DNA from: Burkholderia sp. L27(2015)
GTDB lineage: Bacteria; Pseudomonadota; Gammaproteobacteria; Burkholderiales; Burkholderiaceae
Length of the DNA: 64,000 bases
Reading direction: 5' to 3'
NCBI RefSeq assembly: GCF_009765705.1
Contig: NZ_LMUX01000017.1
Span: forward strand, 1 to 64,000
Part shown: positions 24,509 to 33,397 of the stretch, piece by piece
Layout of the letters: the number at the start of each line of letters is the position of its first letter
How positions within the stretch are numbered: the first letter of the stretch is position 1
Translations under genes and position numbers: made by a program
The notes under the pieces: generated by a model
Told to the model about the DNA's origin: nothing
Databases searched by the model: none
What the model saw: only the letters and a program-made list of their open reading frames with translations

Positions 24509-24523
24509 TGGCACTTTAATTGC
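24509..24523 (+). promoter_or_regulatory. Candidate sigma-54 promoter of the PPC/DUF296 gene pair
   Basis: TGGCACTTTAATTGC is a full match to TGGCAC-N5-TTGC. Transcription would start near 24535, leaving about 22 bases before the ATG at 24557. Position, spacing and the inverted repeat upstream make this one of the strongest promoter calls in the window. Confidence 0.75.
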
Positions 24524-24556
24524 TTGATAGACAGGTCTCTTTAACTGGTGACTACC

Positions 24557-25219
24557 ATGAACCTGTCTATCCACGGCGCCACAAGCGCGAGTGCGATCGA
24601 GGGGGCCGATCCCAGCCCTCTGTTTAAGCTGAACGCTGCATCCGACCCGGCAGCCGATGCCGACTATCCGCGCCACGCACACAACGAAGCAAATACCGCG
24701 CGGGGCTTTTGCCACCCCGGTGCGGCAACTTCGCCACGACTGCTGTCGGTGCAAATACGTACGCCGCAAGACATGCGTATTACGATTCCATGCGGCGCCA
24801 ATGTCGGAAAGATGTTACGCGATGCGCTCGCGCCTTATCACTACAGCGGCGCGATGGGCTACATCTGCCGCGGCAGCGCACGGGCACTGCAATATCACGT
24901 GATCGTCGCGGCAGCCGAAGGCGATCGTCCTTATATCTACGGCGCGCCGATACGCGAAAGTGGCGAAGCGACCTTCATCAACGGCACCGTCAATTTTGGT
25001 CGCGACGCGAACGGCGCCGTATTGCTGCACTGCCACGGCGGCTATGCCGATACGAACGGCGCGTTGCATGGCGGCCATTTGATACTCGACGAAACCGTGG
25101 TCGGTGCCGAGCCGCTCGTGATGCATCTTTGCCTGTTCGGGCAGGGTGGTTTCGTGCAGGGCGAGGACGAAGAAACGCACTACAAACTATTGCAACCGTA
25201 CGTCGGAGCGCTGCAATGA
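24557..25219 (+). CDS. PPC/DUF296 domain protein, first of two
   Basis: Protein of 220 residues with a roughly 60-residue variable N-terminus and a PPC/DUF296-type domain (about 65-215): RTPQDMRITIPCGANVGKML, VIVAAAEGDRPYIYGAP, HCHGGYADTNGALHGGHL. The domain is shared by plant AT-hook proteins and small bacterial proteins without the AT-hook. The bacterial function is not established; some form trimers, and the conserved His residues here could bind metal. The ATG at 24557 fits the promoter-derived leader; an upstream GTG is possible. Its stop overlaps the next start (ATGA). Confidence 0.72.
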   Translation: MNLSIHGATSASAIEGADPSPLFKLNAASDPAADADYPRHAHNEANTARGFCHPGAATSPRLLSVQIRTPQDMRITIPCGANVGKMLRDALAPYHYSGAMGYICRGSARALQYHVIVAAAEGDRPYIYGAPIRESGEATFINGTVNFGRDANGAVLLHCHGGYADTNGALHGGHLILDETVVGAEPLVMHLCLFGQGGFVQGEDEETHYKLLQPYVGALQ

Positions 25220-25677
25220 ATGCACTATCGAACCCGTCGAGCGACGACCTATCGAGCGACGACCTATCGAGCGAACACGTCAAACTCGAAAGTGGGCATT
25301 ACGGTCGCGTGGTGGTCGCGCGTATCAAACCGAATGAGGATCTGGTCGGCGCACTGGAAGCGCTTTGCACTACGTATGGCATGCAGCGCGCAGTGGTGCG
25401 CGGCGTATTGGGGAGCTTGGTCGATGGACGCCTGAGTTATCGTGCGGCCGACGGGGTGCGAGAGCGGATAATCAAAGGACCTGGCGTCGAAATTCTGAAT
25501 GTCTTCGGCGAAGTCACAGCCGCAGCCATGACGACCAGCAACAGCTCGACTCAACTGAATGCCGCGTTATCTGGAACCGACGGCGCGGTGTACGCAGGGC
25601 GCTTGGTGCGCGGCGCCAACCTGGCGTTTATTACTATCGAGGCGACGCTGCAGGAATGGATTGCCGAGAGCGCTTGA
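25216..25677 (+). CDS. PPC/DUF296 domain protein, second of two
   Basis: Protein of 153 residues made almost only of a PPC/DUF296 domain: SGHYGRVVVARIKPNEDLVG, RAVVRGVLGSLVDGRLS, GPGVEILNVFGEV and YAGRLVRGANLAFITIEATL. It starts inside the stop of the first DUF296 gene, so the two are translationally coupled and may form a hetero-oligomer. Residues 8-20 contain a 15-bp direct duplication giving SSDDLSSDDLSSE. A terminator follows directly. Role in the island unknown. Confidence 0.75.
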   Translation: MNALSNPSSDDLSSDDLSSEHVKLESGHYGRVVVARIKPNEDLVGALEALCTTYGMQRAVVRGVLGSLVDGRLSYRAADGVRERIIKGPGVEILNVFGEVTAAAMTTSNSSTQLNAALSGTDGAVYAGRLVRGANLAFITIEATLQEWIAESA

Positions 25678-25681
25678 ACAT

Positions 25682-25712
25682 GGCCGGAGCCTATCCAGGG
25701 TCCGGCCTTTTT
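25682..25712 (+). terminator. Intrinsic terminator after the PPC/DUF296 pair
   Basis: Stem GGCCGGA / TCCGGCC (25682-25688 and 25701-25707) with a 12-base loop and five T directly after. It begins five bases after the stop codon and marks the right edge of the catabolic island. Confidence 0.85.
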
Positions 25713-25775
25713 GCGCGCGGCCGCGACGTATCAGCGCGGCTCTTTGCGGCGGATCAGTGGCAACTCAACGGCAAC

Positions 25776-25994
25776 TCAACACGCTTCGTTATCGATCCAC
25801 AACCGCCCCCAGCGTGTGGCATACGCCAGCGCTTGCGATTCCTCAAAAAAATAATCGAGCTCTTTGAACTGCAGTGCCTGCGCGCAACTGTCCGCCGCTT
25901 TTTGAATCAATAGCGTTGCTGCATATAAGCCGTTATGCAACGGCGTGGCATCGGCCGAAACTTGATAGCCTTTATAAAAGGTCGATAGCTTCAT
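25776..25994 (-). CDS. Small conserved-looking hypothetical protein (72 aa)
   Basis: Unrecognised 72-residue soluble protein beginning MKLSTFYKGYQVSADATPLH and ending in a Trp/Arg-rich segment (YATRWGRLWIDN). The internal ATG at 25994 is chosen because the upstream extension of the frame is low quality. It resembles the short stand-alone proteins of Burkholderiales that respond to stress, but I cannot name a family. It lies downstream of, and codirectional with, a diguanylate cyclase gene. Confidence 0.6.
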   Translation of the reverse strand: MKLSTFYKGYQVSADATPLHNGLYAATLLIQKAADSCAQALQFKELDYFFEESQALAYATRWGRLWIDNEAC

Positions 25995-26142
25995 CGTGGG
26001 TGACTCCGGAAATACGCGACGCGTGATGTGACTGACAATGCAGTCTAGCGGGGCGCACGATGCAAGTGAACTGATCTTTCGTCGTAAGCAAATTACATCG
26101 CGTATCGAGTGCATAGATGCTGAAACACTTGGCACCGATGCG

Positions 26143-27858
26143 TCAGACGCTGAGGGCCGGGAGTTTCAGCATCCACGCATGGGTCACGACGCGGTTGCGG
26201 CCATGCGCTTTCGCGTAGTAGAGCGCTCGGTCGGCGCGCTGCAGAATGCCGTCCACCTGGTCGCCCGGTTCGTAAGCCGTGACCCCGGCACTGAATGTGA
26301 AGTGCAGGGTGTGCTGGTGAAAAGCACATTGCGTCTGTTCGACCTGCGCTCGCATTCGATCCAAAACACTTGCGGCAATGTCTTCGTCGGCATCAGGCAA
26401 TAAGACCGCAAATTCCTCTCCGCCGATACGGCCGAAATAGTCACTCTCGCGCAGTTTGGTCTGGCATACCTCCACGAACGCAAGCAGTGCTCGGTCGCCC
26501 GCCGCGTGACCATAGGTGTCGTTGATCGGTTTGAAGAAATCGAGATCGATCACGGCTACACAAAAACGGCGACTTGGAGAAGCAGAAGCGAAAGCAGACG
26601 CGAAAGCGGAAGCGAAAGCAGAAGCGGGAGTGGCATTGGCAGCGCCAGCGATAGCATCGCCGAGTAACTTGACGAAGTATCCGCGATTGAAAACGCCGGT
26701 CAACGGATCGTGCCGCACTTCGTGCTCCAAGTCCTGGTTTACGGTTTGCAGGGAGGTATTCAGCGCCATGGTTTCACGTAGATGACGGCGCTCGCGCGCG
26801 TAATAGGCCGCGACCGACAGGAGCGCCAGACCCAAGCCTACATAAGTGAAGAATGCCCACCAAAAATAACCCAGGCGTTCAACGCGTATCCGGGCGATCT
26901 CGGTGACCGGCGTGACCGCGTACACGGTCAGTCCTCCCTGCAAGGTGGTTCGGGCACGGATCACGACAGGGTTAGGCAGATTGCCCAAGGTTTCCAGCGT
27001 AGACAGCCCGTGCTGAGTGTAAGGTGCGCGTTCCAGTACGTCGAAATGTGTGCGCTTGTAGGTCTCGGTTTGTTGCTCTGCCGTCAGTGAAAATACCGCG
27101 GCGCCCCGCAGTGCGCGATACAGGAATTGGGGATCGTGGGCCAGGATGATCACACCGTTCCGATCGGTCACGAACGAGTTGCCCTCGCTGATCCAGTGCG
27201 CCATTTCATCGATGTTGACCTTGACCGCGACCACGCCCGTGACATGCTGCTGGTCCACGACGGGCGCCGAGAAAAACATGCCGGACTGATCCGTGGCGCG
27301 TCCGATCGCAAAGTCTTCGGTTGGCAGGCCATTGCGGGAACCGATGAAATACCGGCGATCGCTGAGATCCAGGCCTGCGACCGATAGCGGCGAAAGGAAA
27401 TTGCTGGACGCGATGCAAATGCCGTGGGGATCGAGCACCAACAATAGCGACAGGCTGAGATCTTGCGCGGCGCCATCGAGCATCCCGTCTAGTTCCTGCA
27501 GACGCGCGTTTTCGCCTAGTTGAGCGCGACGCTGCAGCGGCAGGCCGCCGTGGTTACCGCTCGTGTAGGTGGGCAAATCACGCAGCGCCGCTTTGACAGA
27601 AGCCAGGCGCGACAACATGACAGGTACGCCGCGCAGATAGCGCAGGTTTTGATCGATTTCGCTGGTGATCCCGTCAGCCAGGCGCTCGGTCAGAATATTG
27701 GCGTCGCTGACGGCCGATGCCGCGCGTTGCTCAATCAGCCGATCGGCGGTCCAGTCGGCGAGAATCACCGAGAACAGCGCTCCGATAATCAAACAGAGGA
27801 GGAGCAGCGCGCGATAGCCGGGTTGTTTTAAACCATCCCGTATCAGGTTGACCGGCAT
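26143..27858 (-). CDS. Membrane diguanylate cyclase with double-Cache sensor and GGDEF domain
   Basis: Makes cyclic di-GMP from GTP in response to a periplasmic signal. Of 571 residues, about 15-35 form a first membrane helix, 40-300 a dCache-type periplasmic sensor (LDLSDRRYFIGSRNGLPTED, FFSAPVVDQQHVTGVVAVKV), about 315-340 a second helix, and the C-terminus a GGDEF domain starting HDPLTGVFNRGYF. The active site is intact (GGEEF) and the inhibitory I-site RxxD is present (RESD, five residues upstream). A Phe/Ala/Ser-rich insert from a tandem repeat interrupts the GGDEF domain. GAGAG supports the ATG at 27858. Confidence 0.9.
   Translation of the reverse strand: MPVNLIRDGLKQPGYRALLLLCLIIGALFSVILADWTADRLIEQRAASAVSDANILTERLADGITSEIDQNLRYLRGVPVMLSRLASVKAALRDLPTYTSGNHGGLPLQRRAQLGENARLQELDGMLDGAAQDLSLSLLLVLDPHGICIASSNFLSPLSVAGLDLSDRRYFIGSRNGLPTEDFAIGRATDQSGMFFSAPVVDQQHVTGVVAVKVNIDEMAHWISEGNSFVTDRNGVIILAHDPQFLYRALRGAAVFSLTAEQQTETYKRTHFDVLERAPYTQHGLSTLETLGNLPNPVVIRARTTLQGGLTVYAVTPVTEIARIRVERLGYFWWAFFTYVGLGLALLSVAAYYARERRHLRETMALNTSLQTVNQDLEHEVRHDPLTGVFNRGYFVKLLGDAIAGAANATPASAFASAFASAFASASPSRRFCVAVIDLDFFKPINDTYGHAAGDRALLAFVEVCQTKLRESDYFGRIGGEEFAVLLPDADEDIAASVLDRMRAQVEQTQCAFHQHTLHFTFSAGVTAYEPGDQVDGILQRADRALYYAKAHGRNRVVTHAWMLKLPALSV
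26580..26629. repeat. In-frame 12-bp-type tandem repeat inside the GGDEF coding region
   Basis: About four degenerate units close to AAGCAGAAGCGA (plus strand). On the coding strand they give the residue repeat ASAF-ASAF-ASAF-ASAS just after the first GGDEF helix. Units are multiples of three, so copy-number change would keep the frame. Confidence 0.85.
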
Positions 27859-27947
27859 CGAATCTCTCACTGGAACGAGTTTCGTTGCAAGGGTACACGG
27901 GGTCGCACCACATATCGGCCAGCGTTTACGCTAATACACCACACGAC

Positions 27948-28409
27948 TCATGCAGGGCAGTCAAACAGGCCGCCCGCCAAACCCGCATTCTCCTCGGCGA
28001 TGCACCGGTCCAGCATACGGCACACGGCATCGATATGCCCAACGAGCGTGACACGGGACGGGCCGCGATACACGCGCACGGGTTCGCCGCCAGCCAGGCT
28101 CGCATCGTGTTCTTTCTGCAGGGCGGCGCGTCCCGCGGTATCGGTTGCCGGAATATTGGCAGCGGGAGCTTGCGCCGGCGCGCTCGGCGGCCGTTGTTGC
28201 GGTGCCCTCAGCGGCAGCCGAGCAAACGCCGGGCGATTGGCTTGAGGCAACTCAATGCACGGGTCCAGTTCGAAGCTCGAATCCGGGCCCACGCCGGACG
28301 TTGCTAAAGACCAGGAGGTCGTGCCCACAGCACCGCACTCGCGCAGCATCCTCAGATGATGAAAGCGACCAAATTGGCGAAACGGGAGCAGGCGGGCAAG
28401 ACGCTTCAT
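27948..28409 (-). CDS. Hypothetical protein encoded directly after lexA
   Basis: Unrecognised 153-residue protein. It has a basic, aromatic N-terminus (MKRLARLLPFRQFGRFHHLR), a Pro/Ala-rich centre (about 70-90) and a C-terminal segment ending RVTLVGHIDAVCRMLDRCIA. GGAG stands eight bases before the ATG, only 13 bases after the lexA stop, so it is almost certainly cotranscribed with lexA and SOS-inducible. The lexA-adjacent position often holds cell-division inhibitors, but I see no SulA-like motif. Confidence 0.7.
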   Translation of the reverse strand: MKRLARLLPFRQFGRFHHLRMLRECGAVGTTSWSLATSGVGPDSSFELDPCIELPQANRPAFARLPLRAPQQRPPSAPAQAPAANIPATDTAGRAALQKEHDASLAGGEPVRVYRGPSRVTLVGHIDAVCRMLDRCIAEENAGLAGGLFDCPA

Positions 28410-28422
28410 GATGAAACTCCGT

Positions 28423-29076
28423 TCAGAATTCAGTCGGGCGGATGAGCCCGACTGCAATACCTTCCAGCGCAAAATCGGTGCGCTCCGGGTCGACAAGAAT
28501 CGACGGGTAATCCGGATTTTCGGCCATCAACTCAACGCCGCCGTGTATCCGGCGAAAGCGTTTGACGGTGACGTCGTCCCCGAGCCGGGCGACCACGATT
28601 TGTCCGTCGTGGGCTTCGTGGTGACGCTGCACGGCGAGCAGGTCGCCGTCCAGAATGCCGGCGTCGCGCATGCTCATGCCGCGCACTTTGAGCAGGTAAT
28701 CCGGTGTTTTGGCAAACAGCGCCGGGTCGCAGGTGTAATGCTGCGAGACATGCTCTTGCGCCAGGATCGGACTACCCGCGGCAACCCGTCCGACCAGCGG
28801 CAACGAAAGCTGCATCAGCGCGGCATGGGGCAGCGTCATCTGGTACGGCGTATCTTCGCCTTGCTGCGGCACGAGCCGGATTCCGCGCGAGGCACCCGCA
28901 GCCAATTCGATCACACCTTTGCGCGCCAGCGCTCGCAGATGTTCTTCCGCGGAATTGGCGGAGCTGAACCCGAGTTCCGCAGCAATTTCCGCCCGCGTCG
29001 GCGGAAAGCCGGTGCGCTCGATTGCGCGTCGAACGAGTTCGTACACCTGGTGCTGTCTTGCTGTCAGTTTGTTCAT
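28423..29076 (-). CDS. lexA: LexA repressor
   Basis: SOS repressor of 217 residues. The N-terminal winged helix is [20 protein letters not shown] with [16 protein letters not shown]; the self-cleavage site is the Ala-Gly bond in GRVAAGSP (about residues 96-103); the catalytic Ser is in VRGMSM and the Lys in DDVTVKRF. Two LexA boxes in its promoter (29084-29119) show autoregulation. In DNA damage, RecA filaments trigger its cleavage. A small unknown gene follows in the same operon. Confidence 0.97.
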   Translation of the reverse strand: MNKLTARQHQVYELVRRAIERTGFPPTRAEIAAELGFSSANSAEEHLRALARKGVIELAAGASRGIRLVPQQGEDTPYQMTLPHAALMQLSLPLVGRVAAGSPILAQEHVSQHYTCDPALFAKTPDYLLKVRGMSMRDAGILDGDLLAVQRHHEAHDGQIVVARLGDDVTVKRFRRIHGGVELMAENPDYPSILVDPERTDFALEGIAVGLIRPTEF

Positions 29077-29083
29077 GGGCTCA

Positions 29084-29099
29084 CTGTATGTTTGAACAG
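29084..29099. promoter_or_regulatory. LexA box (proximal)
   Basis: CTGTATGTTTGAACAG fits CTGT-N8-ACAG exactly and lies eight bases before the lexA ATG. Confidence 0.92.
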
Positions 29100-29103
29100 T
29101 TGA

Positions 29104-29119
29104 CTGTATTTTTATACAG
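29104..29119. promoter_or_regulatory. LexA box (distal)
   Basis: CTGTATTTTTATACAG, an almost symmetric CTGT-N8-ACAG site 20 bp from the first box, so the two lie on the same DNA face about two helical turns apart. Confidence 0.94.
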
Positions 29120-29283
29120 TATTCAAGTAAGGGTCAAGTGTTGTTTTCAATCGGCAACACAAAAGCCACGCCCATTCTTTAGTCAGAAATCGAATAAAGA
29201 AATGATAAAACAGTCTTTTTTATTATTTAGCGTGCTCGCTACACTCCGTCCTCGCCCCCTAATAAGAGTGGAACAGGAGTTGT

Positions 29284-30336
29284 ATGCAAGCGCTATTCAC
29301 CGAGACCGGACCTCGCAGGACCTTCAAGCCGTTGCTTTCGATGTTGCTGATTGCAGCGGCGACTGCCTGTGGTTGGCTGGCGCAAGTTGACGCTGCGCGG
29401 GCGGACACGACCTTGTTGAACGTGTCGTATGACCCGACTCGCGAGCTCTATCAGGATTTCAATCAGGCCTTCGGCGCGCAGTGGAAAAAACAGACCGGCG
29501 AAACCATCAAGTTCGAGCAATCGCATGGCGGCTCGGGGGCGCAGGCGCGCTCGGTGATCGACGGCCTGCAGGCGGATGTGGTGACGCTGGCGCTGGCCTA
29601 TGACATCGACGCGCTTGCCGAGCGCGGTCTGGTCGACAAAGGTTGGCAAAAGCGTTTGCCGGACAACGCCGCGCCCTACACATCCACGATCGTGTTCCTG
29701 GTGCGCAAGGGCAATCCCAAACATGTGCACGATTGGGATGATCTGGCCAAACCCGGTTTGAGTATCGTCACGCCGAATCCGAAGACTTCAGGCGGCGCGC
29801 GTTGGAACTACCTGGCGGCCTATGCCTATGCGCTGCATCTGCCGGGCGGCACGGACGCGAAGGCGAAGGATTTCGTCGGTAAGGTTTACAAGAACGCCGG
29901 CGTGCTCGATTCGGGCGCGCGCGGTGCGACCACCAGTTTCGTCCAGCGCGGCCAGGGCGACGTCTTGTTGGCTTGGGAGAACGAGGCATTCCTGGCGATG
30001 AAAGAGTTCGGTGCCGATAAGTTCGAGATTGTCGTGCCGTCGGTCAGCATCCTGGCCGAGCCGCCGGTAGCGGTCGTCGACAAGGTGGTGGACAAGCACG
30101 GCACGCGCAAGGTGGCGCAAGCCTACTTGCAATACTGGTACAGCGACGAGGGGCAGGAGATTGCCGCACGCAATTTTTATCGTCCGCGCTCGACCAAAGT
30201 GGCTGAGAAATACACGCGCATCTTCCCGAAACTGAAGCTGTACACCGTGGACGACACCTTTGGCGGTTGGGCCAACGCGCAAAAGACGCATTTTGCGGAT
30301 GGTGGCGTGTTCGACCAGATTTACGCACCGCAATAA
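29284..30336 (+). CDS. sbp: Sulfate/thiosulfate ABC transporter binding protein
   Basis: Periplasmic sulfate-binding protein of 350 residues with an N-terminal signal sequence (hydrophobic run about 17-35, cleavage near ARA). Sbp/CysP family features: [37 protein letters not shown] (sulfate-binding Ser/Gly loop) and [25 protein letters not shown] precedes the ATG. It heads the operon with cysT, cysW and cysA, and the cysB regulator gene follows. CysB activation under sulfur limitation is expected for this family; the AT-rich stretch at about 29190-29235 is the likely control region. Confidence 0.93.
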   Translation: MQALFTETGPRRTFKPLLSMLLIAAATACGWLAQVDAARADTTLLNVSYDPTRELYQDFNQAFGAQWKKQTGETIKFEQSHGGSGAQARSVIDGLQADVVTLALAYDIDALAERGLVDKGWQKRLPDNAAPYTSTIVFLVRKGNPKHVHDWDDLAKPGLSIVTPNPKTSGGARWNYLAAYAYALHLPGGTDAKAKDFVGKVYKNAGVLDSGARGATTSFVQRGQGDVLLAWENEAFLAMKEFGADKFEIVVPSVSILAEPPVAVVDKVVDKHGTRKVAQAYLQYWYSDEGQEIAARNFYRPRSTKVAEKYTRIFPKLKLYTVDDTFGGWANAQKTHFADGGVFDQIYAPQ

Positions 30337-30351
30337 CGTAATGGATCTATC

Positions 30352-31296
30352 TTGAAACCTTCTTCGAGCGCGGTGGCAGTCGCCACCCGGTCGGCCCGGG
30401 CCGGCTTTCCCGCGGGCTTTTCGTTCCGCAAACCCAGTGCGTTGCCAGGCTTCGGCCTGGCGCTTGGCTTTACCGTCACCTATCTGAGCCTGATCGTATT
30501 GATCCCGCTCGCCGCGACCTTCCTCAAGACCGCGACGCTCGATTGGCCGCATTTCGTGCGGGCCGTCACGTCGGCGCGGGTACTGGCTTCGTATCGCTTG
30601 ACCTTCGGGGCGGCGGCGGTGGCGGCATTGATCAACGCGATATTCGGGTTCCTGGTGGCGTGGGTACTGGTGCGTTATCAATTTCCGGGCAAGCGCCTGG
30701 TCGACGCCCTGGTGGACTTGCCGTTCGCGTTGCCCACCGCCGTGGCCGGTATCGCGTTGGCGGCGGTCTATGCGGGCAACGGCTGGATCGGTCAGTGGCT
30801 CGAGCCCATGGGGATCAAGATCGCGTTTACGCGCGCCGGCGTGGTGCTTGCGTTGACCTTTATCGGCCTGCCGTTCGTGGTGCGCACGGTGCAGCCGGTG
30901 CTCGAGGAGTTCGAGCGTGAGCAGGAAGAGGCGGCGGCTTGCCTGGGCGCGTCGCGCTGGCTGACCTTTTCGCGCATTGTTTTTCCGGCGGTGGCGCCGG
31001 CATTGTTGACCGGCTTTTCGCTGGCACTTGCGCGGGGGCTCGGCGAGTACGGATCGGTCATTTTTATCGCGGGCAATGTGCCGATGAAGTCGGAAATTAC
31101 GGCCTTGCTGATCATCACTGAGCTTGAGCAGTTCGACTACGCGGGTGCGACGGCGCTGGCCGTTGTGATGCTGCTGGCATCGTTCTCCTTGTTGTTGTTC
31201 ATCAATACGCTGCAGTGGTGGTGGCAGCGCCGTCATTCGAATTCGCGGATCCAGGCCAGGCCCCGGGCCGCTGCTGCCGAGGTGCTGACATCATGA
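30352..31296 (+). CDS. cysT: Sulfate ABC transporter permease CysT
   Basis: Inner-membrane permease of 314 residues with six predicted helices after a 40-residue cytoplasmic N-terminus. The ATPase-coupling EAA motif reads [20 protein letters not shown]. It pairs with CysW. The start is TTG at 30352: the nearby ATG at 30341 runs into a stop, and no internal ATG lies before the first helix. GGA is seen nine bases upstream. Its stop overlaps the cysW ATG by four bases. Confidence 0.93.
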   Translation: MKPSSSAVAVATRSARAGFPAGFSFRKPSALPGFGLALGFTVTYLSLIVLIPLAATFLKTATLDWPHFVRAVTSARVLASYRLTFGAAAVAALINAIFGFLVAWVLVRYQFPGKRLVDALVDLPFALPTAVAGIALAAVYAGNGWIGQWLEPMGIKIAFTRAGVVLALTFIGLPFVVRTVQPVLEEFEREQEEAAACLGASRWLTFSRIVFPAVAPALLTGFSLALARGLGEYGSVIFIAGNVPMKSEITALLIITELEQFDYAGATALAVVMLLASFSLLLFINTLQWWWQRRHSNSRIQARPRAAAAEVLTS

Positions 31297-32261
31297 GCAA
31301 TCGATCGGGAATCAAGAACGGCGCACCCGGTGAATTCGATGCCGGATTGGATGTAAGCGCGCGCGCGCGTCGTCCTGAGCCGGTGACCGAATCGCGTCCC
31401 GTACGTATCGTTTTGATCACAGTGACGCTGGTATTTCTGTTGGCGTTTCTGGTGGTGCCGCTGGCAGCCGTGTTCCAGTTGGCATTGAGCAAAGGGTTCG
31501 CCTACTACTTCGATGCACTGGCCGATCCCGATGCCTGGTCGGCCATTCGCCTGACCTTGCTGGTCGCGGCGATCGCAGTACCGTTGAACGTGGTGTTTGG
31601 CCTGGCCGCTTCATGGGCGATCGCGAAGTTCGAGTTTCGCGGCAAGAGCCTGTTGATGACCTTGATCGATCTGCCGTTTTCGGTCTCGCCGGTTATTTCC
31701 GGGTTGGTGTTCGTGCTGCTGTTCGGCGCGCAGGGCTGGCTCGGTCCATGGCTGGACGCGCACCAGATCCAGCTCATTTTCGCGGTCCCGGGCATTGTGA
31801 TGGCGACCATCTTCGTCACCTTCCCGTTCGTTGCGCGCGAACTGATTCCGTTGATGCAGGCGCAGGGCACGGAAGAGGAGGAAGCGGCTCGGGTGTTGGG
31901 CGCGTCGGGCTGGCAGATGTTTCGCCGTGTGACTTTGCCCAACGTCAAATGGGGGCTGCTGTACGGCGTGATTCTGTGCAATGCGCGCGCGATGGGCGAA
32001 TTCGGTGCTGTGTCGGTGGTGTCGGGGCACATTCGTGGGCAGACCAACACGATGCCGCTGCACGTCGAAATTCTCTACAACGAATACAACTTTGCGGCCG
32101 CATTTGCGGTGGCCTCGCTGCTTGCGCTGCTGGCGCTCGTGACGCTGGCCCTCAAGCTGCTGGCCGAAGGCCGGCTCAAGCAGGACTTGCACGCGAGCGT
32201 GCCGGCACAGGCCGCGCCGTTGCAAAGCGCTTACGCCTCGATCAACAGGAATATGTCATGA
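31293..32261 (+). CDS. cysW: Sulfate ABC transporter permease CysW
   Basis: Second permease of the sulfate importer, 322 residues, with six predicted membrane helices and the coupling motif [20 protein letters not shown]. The ATG at 31293 overlaps the cysT stop (ATGA) and the gene end overlaps cysA in the same way, so all three are translationally coupled. A 40-residue polar N-terminus rich in Arg precedes the first helix. Confidence 0.93.
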   Translation: MSNRSGIKNGAPGEFDAGLDVSARARRPEPVTESRPVRIVLITVTLVFLLAFLVVPLAAVFQLALSKGFAYYFDALADPDAWSAIRLTLLVAAIAVPLNVVFGLAASWAIAKFEFRGKSLLMTLIDLPFSVSPVISGLVFVLLFGAQGWLGPWLDAHQIQLIFAVPGIVMATIFVTFPFVARELIPLMQAQGTEEEEAARVLGASGWQMFRRVTLPNVKWGLLYGVILCNARAMGEFGAVSVVSGHIRGQTNTMPLHVEILYNEYNFAAAFAVASLLALLALVTLALKLLAEGRLKQDLHASVPAQAAPLQSAYASINRNMS

Positions 32262-33331
32262 GCATCATCGTTCGCGGTATCGAAAAGCAGTTTGGCAGCT
32301 TCACCGCCATCGACCATCTCTCGCTCGAGTTCGCCTCGGGCGAGTTGGTTGCGTTGCTGGGGCCGTCGGGCTGCGGAAAAACCACGTTGCTGCGGGTCAT
32401 CGCTGGTTTGGAATATGCCGATGCGGGTCAGGTGCTGCTCGACGGACGCGATGTCGCCAGCGTGGGCGCGCGCGAGCGTCAAGTGGGCTTTGTGTTCCAG
32501 CATTACGCGCTGTTTCGCCACATGACGGTGTTCGAGAATATCGCCTTTGGCCTACGCGTCAAGCCGCGCCGCGAGCGGCCCACGGAGGCGGTGATCCGCA
32601 CCAAGGTGCACGACTTGCTCAAGCTGGTCCAGCTCGACTGGCTGGCCGATCGCTACCCCTCGGAGCTTTCCGGCGGACAGCGCCAGCGTATCGCGCTGGC
32701 GCGTGCGTTAGCGGTCGAGCCTAGCGTGTTGCTGCTCGACGAGCCGTTTGGCGCGCTCGACGCAAAGGTGCGCAAGGAGTTGCGCAGTTGGCTGCGCCGC
32801 CTGCACGACGATTTGCACGTCACGACGATTTTCGTTACGCACGATCAGGAAGAGGCGCTCGAAGTGGCCGATCGGATTGTCGTGATGAATCACGGACGCG
32901 TTGAGCAAACCGGCAGTCCCCAGGAGGTGTATGACCATCCGCAAAGTGCTTTCGTGTACGAATTTCTCGGTGCAGCCAATCAGTTGCAGGGGCAGGTAGG
33001 CGAGCACGGCTTCACCGCCGTCGACGCGATTTCGGCGGTGGGCGTGCAAGCCGATTTTCGCGGGCCGGCGCTGGCCTTTGTGCGTCCGCACGATTTGCAA
33101 CTGGTGCCTGGCGAACATAATGCCGCTCATGCCGGTGGCATCAGGGTCGGCATCCGGCGCGTGATTCCCGTGGGCGGCACCGTGCGCGTCGAGCTCGAAA
33201 CCGGAGCCGGACGCATCCTCGAGGCGGAGTTGGACCGCGCTTCCTGGCAAGCACTCGGCATCGCGGTGGGCGACGGCGTGACGGCCGTGCCGCGTGCGCT
33301 GCAGGCTTTTCCGGCACAGGCACGGGCCTAG
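32258..33331 (+). CDS. cysA: Sulfate ABC transporter ATPase CysA
   Basis: ATP-binding subunit of 357 residues. Walker A is GPSGCGKTT (about 36-44), Q-loop [11 protein letters not shown] signature LSGGQRQ, Walker [13 protein letters not shown], and switch His in [10 protein letters not shown]. The C-terminal about 110 residues form the regulatory TOBE-like domain ([11 protein letters not shown]). It powers import through CysT/CysW. Confidence 0.95.
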   Translation: MSIIVRGIEKQFGSFTAIDHLSLEFASGELVALLGPSGCGKTTLLRVIAGLEYADAGQVLLDGRDVASVGARERQVGFVFQHYALFRHMTVFENIAFGLRVKPRRERPTEAVIRTKVHDLLKLVQLDWLADRYPSELSGGQRQRIALARALAVEPSVLLLDEPFGALDAKVRKELRSWLRRLHDDLHVTTIFVTHDQEEALEVADRIVVMNHGRVEQTGSPQEVYDHPQSAFVYEFLGAANQLQGQVGEHGFTAVDAISAVGVQADFRGPALAFVRPHDLQLVPGEHNAAHAGGIRVGIRRVIPVGGTVRVELETGAGRILEAELDRASWQALGIAVGDGVTAVPRALQAFPAQARA

Positions 33332-33397
33332 CGCGATCCGTAAAAAGAATCCGCGTGGCCAAGCGCCATGCAGCAACACGACACATCGGACCTTAAG

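Noticed and set aside
29788-31236. 482-codon minus-strand frame opposite sbp and cysT
   Set aside because: Antisense shadow; composed mainly of His/Arg/Gln residues with no motif.
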